Positions 35,741 to 44,229 of a DNA stretch of 64,000 nt are shown here, piece after piece. Location: the NCBI GenBank assembly GCA_963849885.1, contig CAWKIV010000020.1, forward strand, positions 310,001 through 374,000, given 5' to 3'. The notes beneath the pieces were generated by a model. The model ran no database searches. It saw nothing but the letters and a program-made list of their open reading frames with translations, and was not told where the DNA came from. Origin of the DNA: CADCTP01 sp963849885 (GTDB lineage: Bacteria; Actinomycetota; Actinomycetes; Mycobacteriales; CADCTP01). A program made the translations under genes and the position numbers. The first letter of the stretch is position 1, and each line of letters starts with the position of its first letter.

Positions 35741-36916
35741 TCAGCCGGTGGTGTGCCGCCCGGCCCAGGTCCACGCGTACCCGGGGTCCTCGCAGGCCAG
35801 CCCGGCCGGCGCCAGCGCGAGCGGCCGGAACGTGTCCACCATGACGGCCAGCTCGTCGAACGCCTCGACGCCGAGCGCCCGCTCCACCGACCCGGGCTGC
35901 GGCCCGTGCGTGAAGCCGCTGGGGTGCAGCGAGATCGAGCCCTGCTCGATGCCGGAGCCCTTGCGGGCCTCGTAGTTGCCGCCGGTGTAGAAGAGCACCT
36001 CGTCGGAGTCGACGTTCGCGTGGTTGTACGGCACCGGGATCGCCAGCGGGTGGTAGTCCACCTTGCGCGGGACGAAGGAGCAGATGACGAAGTTGGGCCC
36101 CTCGAAGGTCTGGTGCACCGGCGGCGGCTGGTGCACCCGGCCGGTGATGGGCTCGAAGTCGGCCACGTTGAAGGCGTACGGGTAGAGGCAGCCGTCCCAG
36201 CCGACCACGTCGAAGGGATGGTTCGCGTACGTCAGGCGGGTCATCCCGGTGCGGTGCCGGACCAGCACGTCCACATCGGACCCGCTCGCCTGCAGCGGCG
36301 CGGCGGGCCCGCGCAGGTCGCGCTCGCAGTACGGCGAGGACTCCAGGAACTGGCCCTTGCCGGACAGGTAACGCTTCGGCGGGCCGATGTGCCCGCGGGC
36401 CTCGGTGATCAGTGTCCGCAGTGGACCATCCCCGGTCGGCACCCAGCGGTGGGTGGTCGAGGTGGGCAGCACGATGTAGTCACCCTGGCCGACCTCGATC
36501 GCGCCGAAGACGGTCTCCACGGTGGCGGTGCCCGACTCGACGTAGACGCACTCGTCGCCGGTCGCGTTGCGGTAGAGCGGGGACGGCCGGTCGGCCACCG
36601 CGTACGCCAGCCGGACGTCGTCGTTGGCCAGCAGCACCTGCCGGCCGGTGACCACGTCCGCGGGGCCGGCGTCCAGCTTGTGGGTGCGCAGGTGCCGGGG
36701 GAGCAGCGGGTGGTTGGCGGTCAGCGGCGCCGGCGGGTCCTCGTGCACCCGGGAGTCGACGATCGCCGTCGGCAGGTGCTCGTGGTAGAGCAGGGCGGAG
36801 TCGGCCGAGAAGCCCTCGACGCCCATCAGCTCCTCCGCGTACAGCCCGCCGTCGGGCTTGCGGAACTGGGTGTGCCGCTTGCGCGGCACCTCGCCGACCT
36901 GCCGGTAGTACGGCAT
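35741..36916 (-). CDS. hmgA: Homogentisate 1,2-dioxygenase
   Basis: A 391-residue cupin-fold ring-cleaving dioxygenase, somewhat shorter than the roughly 430-residue proteobacterial enzymes. The signature YPYAFNVADFEPITGRVHQPPPVHQTF and SGFTHGPQPGSVERALG are characteristic. It opens homogentisate to maleylacetoacetate in tyrosine breakdown. It is divergent from a unit holding an unknown gene, an IclR regulator and fumarylacetoacetase, so the block covers the lower tyrosine pathway. GGGAGG lies 9 nt before the ATG. Two palindromic operators occupy the promoter gap. Confidence 0.93.
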   Translation of the reverse strand: MPYYRQVGEVPRKRHTQFRKPDGGLYAEELMGVEGFSADSALLYHEHLPTAIVDSRVHEDPPAPLTANHPLLPRHLRTHKLDAGPADVVTGRQVLLANDDVRLAYAVADRPSPLYRNATGDECVYVESGTATVETVFGAIEVGQGDYIVLPTSTTHRWVPTGDGPLRTLITEARGHIGPPKRYLSGKGQFLESSPYCERDLRGPAAPLQASGSDVDVLVRHRTGMTRLTYANHPFDVVGWDGCLYPYAFNVADFEPITGRVHQPPPVHQTFEGPNFVICSFVPRKVDYHPLAIPVPYNHANVDSDEVLFYTGGNYEARKGSGIEQGSISLHPSGFTHGPQPGSVERALGVEAFDELAVMVDTFRPLALAPAGLACEDPGYAWTWAGRHTTG

Positions 36917-36931
36917 CGCTGCTCGCCTCCC

Positions 36932-36948
36932 TGTCCGCTGAGCGGACA
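36932..36948. promoter_or_regulatory. IclR operator 1
   Basis: TGTCCGCTGAGCGGACA is a perfect 7-bp inverted repeat with a 3-nt centre. It lies 16 bp upstream of the hmgA ATG and is repeated 21 bp away. Confidence 0.6.
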
Positions 36949-36952
36949 CTAC

Positions 36953-36969
36953 TGTCCTCTGATAGGACA
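36953..36969. promoter_or_regulatory. IclR operator 2
   Basis: TGTCCTCTGATAGGACA has the same TGTCC...GGACA frame and centre as operator 1. The centre-to-centre distance is 21 bp, two helical turns. It covers the likely -35 position of the plus-strand promoter, whose TACCGT -10 (36976-36981) sits 7 nt before the GTG at 36989. Confidence 0.6.
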
Positions 36970-36988
36970 CTCCGCTACCGTCGGGACC

Positions 36989-37780
36989 GTGTCAAGCCTC
37001 GGCCAGCTGATCGACGACGCGGCGCTCTTCCCGCCCGGCAACGCCCCGATGCCGGCCGCGGTGGCCGCGCACCGCCACCACCGCGCGGCGGCGTACCGGG
37101 ACCTGGTCGGGCCGTTCCTCTGCCCGGCCGGGCGGGTCGGTGAGCTGCGGGCCGAGCTGCGGGCCGGCGACCGGCTGCCGGTCGGGCTGATCGCCGGGGC
37201 CGACCGGGCCGGGCTCGCGCCGGCGGTGGCTGCGGTGGCGGCCGACGAGCGGCTGCTCCTGGACCGGGTCGAGCTGCCGGTGGACCCGGCCGGCGTGGCC
37301 GCCACGGCCGCGGCGCTCGACCCGGTGGCGCCGGACGTGCCGGCCTGGGTCGAGCTGCCGTGGGACCCGGCCGGGCGGGCGGCGCTGGACGAGCTGCACG
37401 CCTGGCGCGGGCCGCGGGTCCTGCACGCGAAGTTCCGGACCGGTGGGGCGGTGGTGCCGCCGGTCGGCGCGCTGGCCGAGCGGATCGTCGCCTGCCACGC
37501 CGGCGTCCCGCTGACCTTCAAGTGCACCGCCGGGCTGCACGCCGCGGTCCGGCACGGCGACGCCCACGGCTTCCTCAACGTGCTGGTCGCGGCCGGGACC
37601 GCGGCCCGCGGCGGGCCGGTGGACGAGGTGGCCGCGGTGCTGGGCGAGACCTCCGGCGACCGGCTGGTCACCGCGTACCGGCGGCTGGGCACCAACGGCG
37701 CGTTCCAGTCCTTCGGCTCCTGCAGCATCGACGAGCCGCTGGCCGACCTGGTCGCCCTCGGCCTCCGGCCGGCGCCGTGA
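36989..37780 (+). CDS. Unknown protein in the homogentisate operon
   Basis: A 263-residue protein of no family I can name. It is Ala/Val-rich and has no membrane or signal segment. Notable conserved-looking segments are DDAALFPPGNAPMPAAV, LHAKFRTGG, TFKCTAGLHAAVRHGDAHGFLN and the closing SFGSCSIDEP; several cysteines and histidines lie in these. The repeating strand-helix rhythm suggests a barrel. It is first in the operon with iclR and fumarylacetoacetase and faces hmgA, so it belongs to homogentisate breakdown. No maleylacetoacetate isomerase gene is present, so it could fill that step. Confidence 0.75.
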   Translation: MSSLGQLIDDAALFPPGNAPMPAAVAAHRHHRAAAYRDLVGPFLCPAGRVGELRAELRAGDRLPVGLIAGADRAGLAPAVAAVAADERLLLDRVELPVDPAGVAATAAALDPVAPDVPAWVELPWDPAGRAALDELHAWRGPRVLHAKFRTGGAVVPPVGALAERIVACHAGVPLTFKCTAGLHAAVRHGDAHGFLNVLVAAGTAARGGPVDEVAAVLGETSGDRLVTAYRRLGTNGAFQSFGSCSIDEPLADLVALGLRPAP

Positions 37781-38439
37781 GCGTCCCGGTCCGGGCGGTC
37801 GAGTCGTCGCAGGCGCTGGACCGCGGCCTGCGGCTGCTCGCCCTGCTCGCCGACGCCGACCGCGGGCTGTCCGTCTCCGAGCTGGCCGAGGGCCTCGGCA
37901 CCAGCCGGGCCGCGGTCTACCGGCTGGTCACCGCGCTGGAGGCGCACGCCATGGTGCGCCGGCCCACTGGGGAACGGGCCGGCCGGGTCCGGCTCGGCCT
38001 CGGCCTGCTCGACCTGGCCCGCCGGGTGCTGCCGGAGCTGCGGGCGGCCGCCGGCGGTCCGCTCCGCGCGCTGGCCGAGCGGGCCGGCGCCACCGCCCAC
38101 CTCACCGTGCTGGACGGCGGCGACGCGCTGGCCGTCGCCGTCGTGGAGCCGTCCTGGACCGACTTCCACGTCGCCTACCGGATGGGCACCCGGCACCCGG
38201 TCGACCGCGGCGCCGCCGGCCGGGCCATCCTGCTCGGCCGGGCCGCTCCGACCGGGACGGACGTCGCGGTCACCGCCGGCGAGCTGCAGCCCGGCGCGCA
38301 CGGGGTGGCCGCGCCGGTCCGGGACGTCCCCGGCCTGGAGGCCAGCGTCGGCGTGGTCGCGCTGGCCGACCTGGACGCCGACCTGGTCGGGCCGGCCGTG
38401 GTCGAGGCGGCCGCCGCCGTCGCCCGCCGGCTCCGATAG
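37777..38439 (+). CDS. IclR-family transcriptional regulator
   Basis: A 220-residue IclR protein. The winged helix (LRLLALLADADRGLSVSELAEGLGTSRAAVYRLVTALEAHAMV) is followed by the effector domain (TAHLTVLDGGDALAVAVVEP ... HPVDRGAAGRAILLG). It starts with a GTG that overlaps the stop of the unknown gene. It probably binds the twin TGTCC...GGACA palindromes between this unit and hmgA and responds to homogentisate or a ring-cleavage product, so it is probably the local repressor or activator of both arms. Confidence 0.9.
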   Translation: MSVPVRAVESSQALDRGLRLLALLADADRGLSVSELAEGLGTSRAAVYRLVTALEAHAMVRRPTGERAGRVRLGLGLLDLARRVLPELRAAAGGPLRALAERAGATAHLTVLDGGDALAVAVVEPSWTDFHVAYRMGTRHPVDRGAAGRAILLGRAAPTGTDVAVTAGELQPGAHGVAAPVRDVPGLEASVGVVALADLDADLVGPAVVEAAAAVARRLR

Positions 38440-38448
38440 CGTCCGGCC

Positions 38449-39657
38449 GTGACGACGACGACCTGGCTGCCGGTGCCGACCGACTCGGGCTTCGGGATCG
38501 CCAACCTGCCGTACGGGGTGGTCGAGTGGCCCGGCCACCAGCGCCCCCGGGTCGCGGTGCCGATCGGCGACGCGGTGCTCGACCTGGCCGGCGCGCTGGA
38601 GCGGATCGACGGCGACCTCGCCTTCCTGGTCCGCGGGCCGTCGCTGGACCACCTGCTGGCCGAGGGCCCGGAGGCGTGGGCCGCCCTGCGGGCGACGCTG
38701 GTGCACCTGCTCAGCGACGACCGGCACCGCGAGGTGGTCGAGCCGGCGCTGCTGCCGCGCGACCAGGTCCGGCCGGTGCTGCCCTTCACCGTGGCCGACT
38801 ACGTCGACTTCTACTCCTCCGAGCAGCACGCCACGAACATCGGGCGGATCTTCCGCCCGGACTCCCCGCCGCTCCCGCCCAACTGGAAGCACCTCCCGAT
38901 CGGCTACCACGGCCGGGCCGGCACGGTCGCGGTGTCCGGCACCGACGTCGTACGGCCCTCGGGGCAGCGCCGGCGCCCGGACGGCCCCGACCACGGCCCG
39001 TCGGAGCGGCTCGACATCGAGGCCGAGGTCGGCTTCGTCGTCGGCGTGCCGTCCACGCTCGGCACCCCGGTGGCGGCCGCGGACTGGCGGCAGCACGTCT
39101 TCGGCGTGCTGCTGGTCAACGACTGGAGCGCGCGGGACATCCAGGCCTGGGAGTACCAGCCGCTCGGGCCGTTCCTGGGCAAGTCGTTCCTCACCTCGGT
39201 GTCGCCCTGGGTGGTGCCGCTGGCCGCGCTGGAGGACGCCTTCGTCGAGCCGCCGGCCCAGGACCCGGCGCCGCTGGACTACCTGCGGCCGGCCGGGCCG
39301 GGGCTGGCGCTGCAGCTGGAGGTCCGGCTCAACGGGCACGTGGTGTCCCGGCCGCCGGCCGCCCGGCTCTACTGGACCGCCGCCCAGCAGCTCGCCCATC
39401 TCACCGCCAACGGCGCCTCGCTGCGGACCGGCGACCTCTACGCGTCCGGCACCGTCTCCGGCGACGAGCGGGACCAGCGCGGCTCGCTCATCGAGCTGAC
39501 CTGGAACGGCACCGAGCCGGTCGAGCTGCCCGGCGGCGAGACCCGCGGCTTCCTGGCCGACGGCGACACCGTCACCATCTCGGCCACCGCGCCGGGCCCG
39601 GCCGGCACCGTGATCGCCTTCGGCGACGTCACCGGCACGGTCGCGCCGGCGCGCTAG
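38449..39657 (+). CDS. fahA: Fumarylacetoacetase
   Basis: A 402-residue hydrolase that splits fumarylacetoacetate to fumarate and acetoacetate, the last step of tyrosine breakdown. DYVDFYSSEQHATNIG and PIGYHGRAGTVAVSG are the N-terminal active-site signatures, LDIEAEVGFVVG carries metal ligands, and LLVNDWSARDIQAWEYQPLG follows. It is near the usual 410-420 residues. A TAGCGT box overlaps the iclR stop 6 nt before the GTG, so a second, leaderless start of transcription is possible. It abuts the next gene's stop with no spacer. Confidence 0.95.
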   Translation: MTTTTWLPVPTDSGFGIANLPYGVVEWPGHQRPRVAVPIGDAVLDLAGALERIDGDLAFLVRGPSLDHLLAEGPEAWAALRATLVHLLSDDRHREVVEPALLPRDQVRPVLPFTVADYVDFYSSEQHATNIGRIFRPDSPPLPPNWKHLPIGYHGRAGTVAVSGTDVVRPSGQRRRPDGPDHGPSERLDIEAEVGFVVGVPSTLGTPVAAADWRQHVFGVLLVNDWSARDIQAWEYQPLGPFLGKSFLTSVSPWVVPLAALEDAFVEPPAQDPAPLDYLRPAGPGLALQLEVRLNGHVVSRPPAARLYWTAAQQLAHLTANGASLRTGDLYASGTVSGDERDQRGSLIELTWNGTEPVELPGGETRGFLADGDTVTISATAPGPAGTVIAFGDVTGTVAPAR

Positions 39658-40002
39658 TCAGCCGGCCGCCGGGTCGGGGCGATGGCAGGTCATGCACAGC
39701 GCCACGTACGGCAGGATCTCCAGCCGCTCCAGCGGGATGGTGGCGTCGCAGTTGACGCAGCGGCCGTAGCGGCCGGCCGCCATCCGGTCGAGCGCGGCCT
39801 CGATGTCGGTGAGGGCGACGCGGGCGGCGCGGCGGAGCGTCGCCACGACCTCGGCGTGGGCGTCGTCGGCCGGCGCCTCGGCGCGCAGCTGGCTGAGCTG
39901 GTCGGTCCGGAAGCGGCGCTGCTCCAGCAGCGCGGCCCGCAGCCCGGGCAGGTGCCGGGCCACATCGGGAGGGGTCGGGGCAGGGACGGGAAGGGCGGGC
40001 AT
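39658..40002 (-). CDS. TraR/DksA-type C4 zinc-finger protein
   Basis: A 114-residue protein with a coiled-coil-like helical region (LRAALLEQRRFRTDQLSQLRAE ... VALTDIEAALDRM) and a C-terminal zinc finger, CVNCDATIP...CMTCH, of the TraR/DksA family. GRYGRCVNCD is a family signature. Such proteins bind the RNA polymerase secondary channel or simply a metal; the acidic tip residues of true DksA cannot be confirmed here. AGGAG precedes the ATG at 40002. Its stop directly abuts the fahA stop. Confidence 0.88.
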   Translation of the reverse strand: MPALPVPAPTPPDVARHLPGLRAALLEQRRFRTDQLSQLRAEAPADDAHAEVVATLRRAARVALTDIEAALDRMAAGRYGRCVNCDATIPLERLEILPYVALCMTCHRPDPAAG

Positions 40003-40109
40003 CGCGGCTCCTGTGGAGGCGTGCCGGCGGCCGGGTCGGCGGCCGGCACGGGGCGCCACGCCGGCCTGGCACCAGGATCAAGGCGGGTGCGGGCGCGGGA
40101 CGTGGCCGG

Positions 40110-40442
40110 TCAGCGGAGCGCGACAGGTGGCCCGCGGGCGGGCTGCGGCCGCAGGCCGGCCGGGGCCCGGCTGGTCTGCGTGGCCAGGGCGGCGACGGCC
40201 ACGCCGGCGAGCAGGACGAGCAGGACCGCCGGCGGCAGCGCCGCGTCGAGGGACTGGCCGAGGTCGGCGATGGCCGGTGCGAGCCGTTTGGCCGCCGGCA
40301 TGGCGACGATCTTGGAGCCGCTGACGCTGTCGGTCGCGGTGCCCGTCCAGGCCGCGGCGGCCGGCAGGTGGGACATCGCCAGCACTGCGAGCACCGCCCC
40401 GAGCAGCCATGCGGCCGCCAGCCGGGTGGAGCGTGCCCTGAC
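40110..40442 (-). CDS. Small two-helix exported or membrane protein, unknown
   Basis: About 110 residues. A signal-anchor-like helix (RLAAAWLLGAVLAVLAM) is followed by a short extracellular loop with GTATDSVSGSKI, then a second helix (PPAVLLVLLAGVAVAALAT) and a proline-rich tail. No family is recognised. I start at GTG 40442 because AGAAGG lies 8 nt upstream; GTG 40451 is the alternative. It lies 47 nt downstream of the CAP-domain gene on the same strand and may be cotranscribed. Confidence 0.5.
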   Translation of the reverse strand, partial: VRARSTRLAAAWLLGAVLAVLAMSHLPAAAAWTGTATDSVSGSKIVAMPAAKRLAPAIADLGQSLDAALPPAVLLVLLAGVAVAALATQTSRAPAGLRPQPARGPPVALR

Positions 40443-40489
40443 ACCGTGCACGCCTTCTGAACGCGCGACGGGTCGTCGCCGTTCCGGCA

Positions 40490-41295
40490 CTACTCGAAGC
40501 CGAACATCTGGGTCCACATGTTGCGGCGGGAGTCGTACCCGACGCCCGTCGCCTTGGACTGGCAGTTGAGGATGTTGGCCTTGTGGCCGGCGCTGTTCAT
40601 CCAGCCCTGCACGACCGCGGCGGCGGTCGGGTAGCCGGCCGCGATGTTCTCCCCGGACCAGCGCGGGTAGCCGGCGGCGGCGGCCCGGTCGCCCGGCCCC
40701 TTGCCGTCGGGGGAGGTGTGGCTGAAGTAGTCCCGGTCGACCATGTCCTTGCTGTGCGCCTGGGCGGCGGCGGTCAGCCGGGAGTCGATCCGCAGCGCGC
40801 CGCAGCCGGCCTTGGCCCGCTCCAGGTTGGTCAGCCGGGTCACCTCGGCGGTGATGCCGGGCGCCGGGGCCGGGGCGCTGCCCGTCGGGCGCGGGGCCGG
40901 CGGCGTGCTCGGCCGGGTCGAGGGCCGGGACGGGCGGCGCGGGGTCGCGTGGTGGTGGTCGGAGCGGCGGTCGTCATCGACGGCGTCGGTGAGCCCTTGG
41001 CCAGCGGGCCGAGCGCCGGCACCGGGGCCGCCCGCTTGTCCCGGGACGCCTGGTCGGGGGCCTGGGTCGGGGACGGGGCCGCGGTCAGCTCGGCGGTGGC
41101 CCGGCTGTCCGAGACCAGCCCGGCCGGCTTCCCGCCGTCCCGGTTGCCCAGCGCCCACGCCCCGCCGGCGCCGACCAGCAGCACGGCGGCGAACGCGGCC
41201 ACCGGCGCGACGGCGCGCGACCGCTGGTGCTCACGATCCGGTCGCGCCGAGTGACGGCTGCGTGCGTGCTCGCCGCGCCTGCTGGGACCCGCCAT
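40490..41295 (-). pseudogene. Secreted CAP/SCP-domain protein, frameshifted in the linker
   Basis: A membrane-anchor helix (VAPVAAFAAVLLVGAGGAWALG) and a Thr/Pro-rich linker (TTAAPTTTT...) are in one frame. The CAP domain is in the next frame: LTNLERAKAGCGALRID, LTAAAQAHSKDMVDRDYFSHTSPDG, ENIAAGYPTAAAVVQGWMNSAGHKANILN, and the C-terminal GVGYDSRRNMWTQMFG. These are the signature positions of YkwD-like CAP proteins. The break lies near 40950-40960 in a C/G run, where one missing base would restore the frame. Both parts are otherwise well preserved, so an assembly error is likely. GGAAGG precedes ATG 41295. Confidence 0.75.
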
Positions 41296-41375
41296 CGACT
41301 GCCTTCCCACCGGAGTCCCCCCGGACCGCCGGTCACCATACCGGTCCGTGACCAGGGATCAAGCGGGCTGACTCC

Positions 41376-41963
41376 TTACGGGTGAACGGCCTCCCACAGC
41401 GCCACCAGCGCGAACACGGCGAAGAGCACCCCGGCTACCCGCTGTACGAGCCGGAGCGGCACCCTCCGGGTGATGATCCCGCCCAGCACGACCGCCAGCG
41501 TGGCCACCAGGACCAGCGCGAGGAACGAGCCGACGAAGACGGAGACCGGGTCCTCGTAACGGGCGGTGAGCGCCGCGGTGGCGAGCTGGGAGGCGTCCCC
41601 CCACTCCGCGGCGAAGAGCACCCCGAAGGACGTCGCCGCCACCGCCAGCGGGCCCCGCTGCGCCGCCCGGGCCGCGGCCACCTCGTCGTCCTCCTCGCCG
41701 GCGCTGCCGCGCAGCAGGATCACCGCCCCGATCCCGAAGAGGACGGCCACCACGCCGGCGACCAGCCGGTCCGGCAGCAGCGTCAGCAGCTGCCCGGCCG
41801 TCACCGCGATCGCGCACTGCACCGCGAACGCCGCGGACACTCCGACCAGCACCGGCAGCGGCCGGTAGCGCGTCGACAGCACCAGCGTCGCCATCAGCGT
41901 CTTGTCCGGCAGCTCCACCGGCAGGACGAGGAGAAACGTGGTCAGCGCCACCGCGAAGTTCAC
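41376..41963 (-). CDS. TMEM165/GDT1-family transporter
   Basis: A 195-residue membrane protein with six helices in two repeats. The two family motifs are ELPDKT (usual ExGDKT) and EWGDASQ (usual EWGDRSQ). These proteins move manganese or calcium in exchange for protons. It is the last gene of the larB-larC unit and overlaps the larC stop (GTGA), so it may supply or remove a divalent metal for nickel-cofactor work. Nickel transport by this family has not been shown to my knowledge. No LarMNQO-type transporter is adjacent. Confidence 0.88.
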   Translation of the reverse strand: MNFAVALTTFLLVLPVELPDKTLMATLVLSTRYRPLPVLVGVSAAFAVQCAIAVTAGQLLTLLPDRLVAGVVAVLFGIGAVILLRGSAGEEDDEVAAARAAQRGPLAVAATSFGVLFAAEWGDASQLATAALTARYEDPVSVFVGSFLALVLVATLAVVLGGIITRRVPLRLVQRVAGVLFAVFALVALWEAVHP

Positions 41964-43132
41964 CCGCGCTCGCCCTCGTAGGCGGCGGCGGTGGCGGCGC
42001 GGAGGACTTCCTTGACCGGCAGGCCGAGCGCGTCGGCGGCGGCCCGCACGTCCTCGTACTCGAGGCTGACGTTGACGACCCGGCCGTGCAGGCGGGCCAC
42101 CTTGGTGCTGATCCGCTCGCCGTGCACGTGCACCTCGCTGGTGGAGCGGTCCAGCGCGGTCTTGCCGACGGTCAGCTCGCGGACGCCCAGGGTGCTGGTC
42201 CGGACGAAGATCTCGGCCCGGACCGGCTCGACGGCGGCGGCCGGGCAGAGCGCGTGCAGGGTGTGCGCCGGCCGGCCCTTCTTCATCAGGATCGGGGTCA
42301 GCCAGGCGTCCGAGGCGCCGGCGGCGAACAGGCGCTCCAGCACGTCCGGCCACAGCCGCGGGTCGAGGTCGTCGACGTTGGTCTCCAGCAGCACGGCGGT
42401 GTCCGGGGCGGTCGCCGGCTCGCCCAGCACCAGGCGCAGCAGGTTCGGCAGCTCGGCCAGGTCGCGGCCGCCGGCGCCGCAGCCGACCCGGACCGGCGTC
42501 ATCGCCGGCAGCGGTCCCCAGCCGGTCACCGTGGCGGCCAGCAGCGCGGCCCCGGTCGGGGTGCACATCTCGTACGGCGGCCCGCCGAGCACCGGTGCTC
42601 CGGCGTCGGCGAGCAGGCGGAGCACCGCCGGCGCCGGCACCGGCACGACCCCGTGCGCGCTGCGCGCGGACCCGCCCGAGCCGACCGTGACCGGCCCGGC
42701 GACCAGCCGGTCCAGGCCGAGCGCGTGCAGCCCGGCCGCGACCCCGACCACGTCCGCGATCGCGTCGAGCGCGCCGACCTCGTGGAAGTGCACCTCGTCC
42801 GGGGTGGTCCGGTGCACCGCGGCCTCGGCCCGGGCCAGCCGGGCGAAGGCGTCCAGCGCGGTCGCCCGGACCGGCTCGGCCAGGTCGGCCGCCTCCACCC
42901 GCCCGCGCACGTCCGCCCAGGTCCGGCCCTTGGCCTCGTCCGGCACCCGGACGGTCACCGCGGTCGCGCCGATCCCGTGCCGCTCCACCGCGGACACCGC
43001 CAGCTCGACCGGCTCGACGCCGACCGCGTCGACGGCGGCCTGCAGCGTGGCCACCGGCACCCCGGCGTCGACCAGCGCCCCGAGCAGCATGTCGCCGCTC
43101 GCGCCGGCCGCGCAGTCCAGCCAGCCGATCAC
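41960..43132 (-). CDS. larC: Nickel pincer cofactor biosynthesis protein LarC
   Basis: A 390-residue single-frame LarC. WLDCAAGASGDMLLGALVDAGVP opens the protein, HFHEVGALDAIADVVG is the family core, and ETNVDDLDPRLWPDVLERLFAAGASDAWLTPILMKKGRP marks the second half. LarC inserts nickel into the dithiolated pyridinium cofactor of lactate racemase-type enzymes. In Lactobacillus it is made by ribosomal frameshifting; here no frameshift is needed. It overlaps larB (GTGA) and the GDT1 gene (GTGA). The cognate LarE and LarA genes are not in the window. Confidence 0.92.
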   Translation of the reverse strand: MIGWLDCAAGASGDMLLGALVDAGVPVATLQAAVDAVGVEPVELAVSAVERHGIGATAVTVRVPDEAKGRTWADVRGRVEAADLAEPVRATALDAFARLARAEAAVHRTTPDEVHFHEVGALDAIADVVGVAAGLHALGLDRLVAGPVTVGSGGSARSAHGVVPVPAPAVLRLLADAGAPVLGGPPYEMCTPTGAALLAATVTGWGPLPAMTPVRVGCGAGGRDLAELPNLLRLVLGEPATAPDTAVLLETNVDDLDPRLWPDVLERLFAAGASDAWLTPILMKKGRPAHTLHALCPAAAVEPVRAEIFVRTSTLGVRELTVGKTALDRSTSEVHVHGERISTKVARLHGRVVNVSLEYEDVRAAADALGLPVKEVLRAATAAAYEGERG

Positions 43133-44229
43133 CGCGGCGCCGCCCGCCGGGCCACCCGGGCGGCGAAGACGCCGGCGCCGAAGCCGTTGTCGATGTTGGC
43201 CACCACCACGCCCGGCGCGCACGAGTTGAGCATGGTCAGCAGCGCGGCCACCCCGCCGAACGAGGCGCCGTAGCCCACGCTGGTCGGCACCGCGACCAGC
43301 GGCACCCCGGTCAGCCCGCCCACCGCGCTGGGCAGCGCGCCGTCCATGCCCGCGACCACGACCAGGCAGTCGGCCGCGTCCAGCACGTCCCGGGCCGCGA
43401 GCAGCCGGTGGATGCCGGCCACGCCGACGTCGGTCACCCGCTCCACCCCGGCTCCGAAGACCCGCCCGGTGAACGCCGCCTCCGCCGCGACCGGCCCGTC
43501 CGAGGTGCCGGCGGACACCACGCAGACCGTGCCGCGCGCCGCCGGCAGCGGCCCCACCGCCACCGCGCGCGCCAGCTCGTCGACCTGCGCCTGGTCCCCG
43601 TACGCGTCCTGGAGCGCTTCGACCAGCTCGGGCGCGGCCCGGGTCACCAGCGCCGGCCGGTCCGGGTGCGCCTCCCGGAGCGCGGCCACCAGCGCGACGC
43701 CCTGCTCGACGGTCTTGCCCGCCCCGTACACGACCTCCGGGTCCCCGGTCCGCGCCACCCGGTCCACGTCCAGCCGGGCGAAGCCCAGGTCCGAGTAGCC
43801 GTCGCCGTGCACCGCCGCACGATAGCCCGAGGGCCTCACCGGTCCGGCGCGGCCAGCGACGACCTCGTCACGCGGCGGCACCGGCGGCGCTGGCGCTTCG
43901 GGGCGGGTCGGCTCGGGGTGACGCTGGAGGTCGGCGCTGTGGGCACCGGCGGCTCGGGCACCTGGTCCGCGCCGGCCACCAGCCCAGTACCCGAGCACCG
44001 CGACCAGGCCGAGCACGAGGACCAGCGACCGGAAGAGGGCGAAGGCCGGCATCAGCAGCCCGACCAGCGCGACGAGGACCGCGCGCAGCGCCTGGAAGAG
44101 CAGGAGCGCGACGGCCACGAGCAGCACCAGCACGGGAAGGTCGACGCCGGACAGCGGCGGCAGCACGCCGATCGCATCCAGCGCCTGCCGGTTGTTTGCC
44201 GATGTCAAGATCGGGGTTACCGTTGTCAT
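43129..44229 (-). CDS. larB: LarB, fused in frame to an N-terminal membrane domain
   Basis: The C-terminal 235 residues are LarB: LGFARLDVDRVARTGDPEVVYGAGKT, CVVSAGTSDGPVAAEAA, VVVAGMDGALPSAVGGL and VPTSVGYGASFGGVAALLTMLNSCAPG. LarB carboxylates and hydrolyses nicotinic acid adenine dinucleotide in pincer-cofactor synthesis. The frame continues upstream through about 130 residues with two or three hydrophobic helices (VLVLLVAVALLLFQALRAV, LVLVLGLVAVLGYW) and a Pro-rich linker to ATG 44229. Either this is a membrane-anchored LarB or two genes merged by an indel. GTG 43839 is a possible independent start. Confidence 0.75.
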   Translation of the reverse strand: MTTVTPILTSANNRQALDAIGVLPPLSGVDLPVLVLLVAVALLLFQALRAVLVALVGLLMPAFALFRSLVLVLGLVAVLGYWAGGRRGPGARAAGAHSADLQRHPEPTRPEAPAPPVPPRDEVVAGRAGPVRPSGYRAAVHGDGYSDLGFARLDVDRVARTGDPEVVYGAGKTVEQGVALVAALREAHPDRPALVTRAAPELVEALQDAYGDQAQVDELARAVAVGPLPAARGTVCVVSAGTSDGPVAAEAAFTGRVFGAGVERVTDVGVAGIHRLLAARDVLDAADCLVVVAGMDGALPSAVGGLTGVPLVAVPTSVGYGASFGGVAALLTMLNSCAPGVVVANIDNGFGAGVFAARVARRAAPR

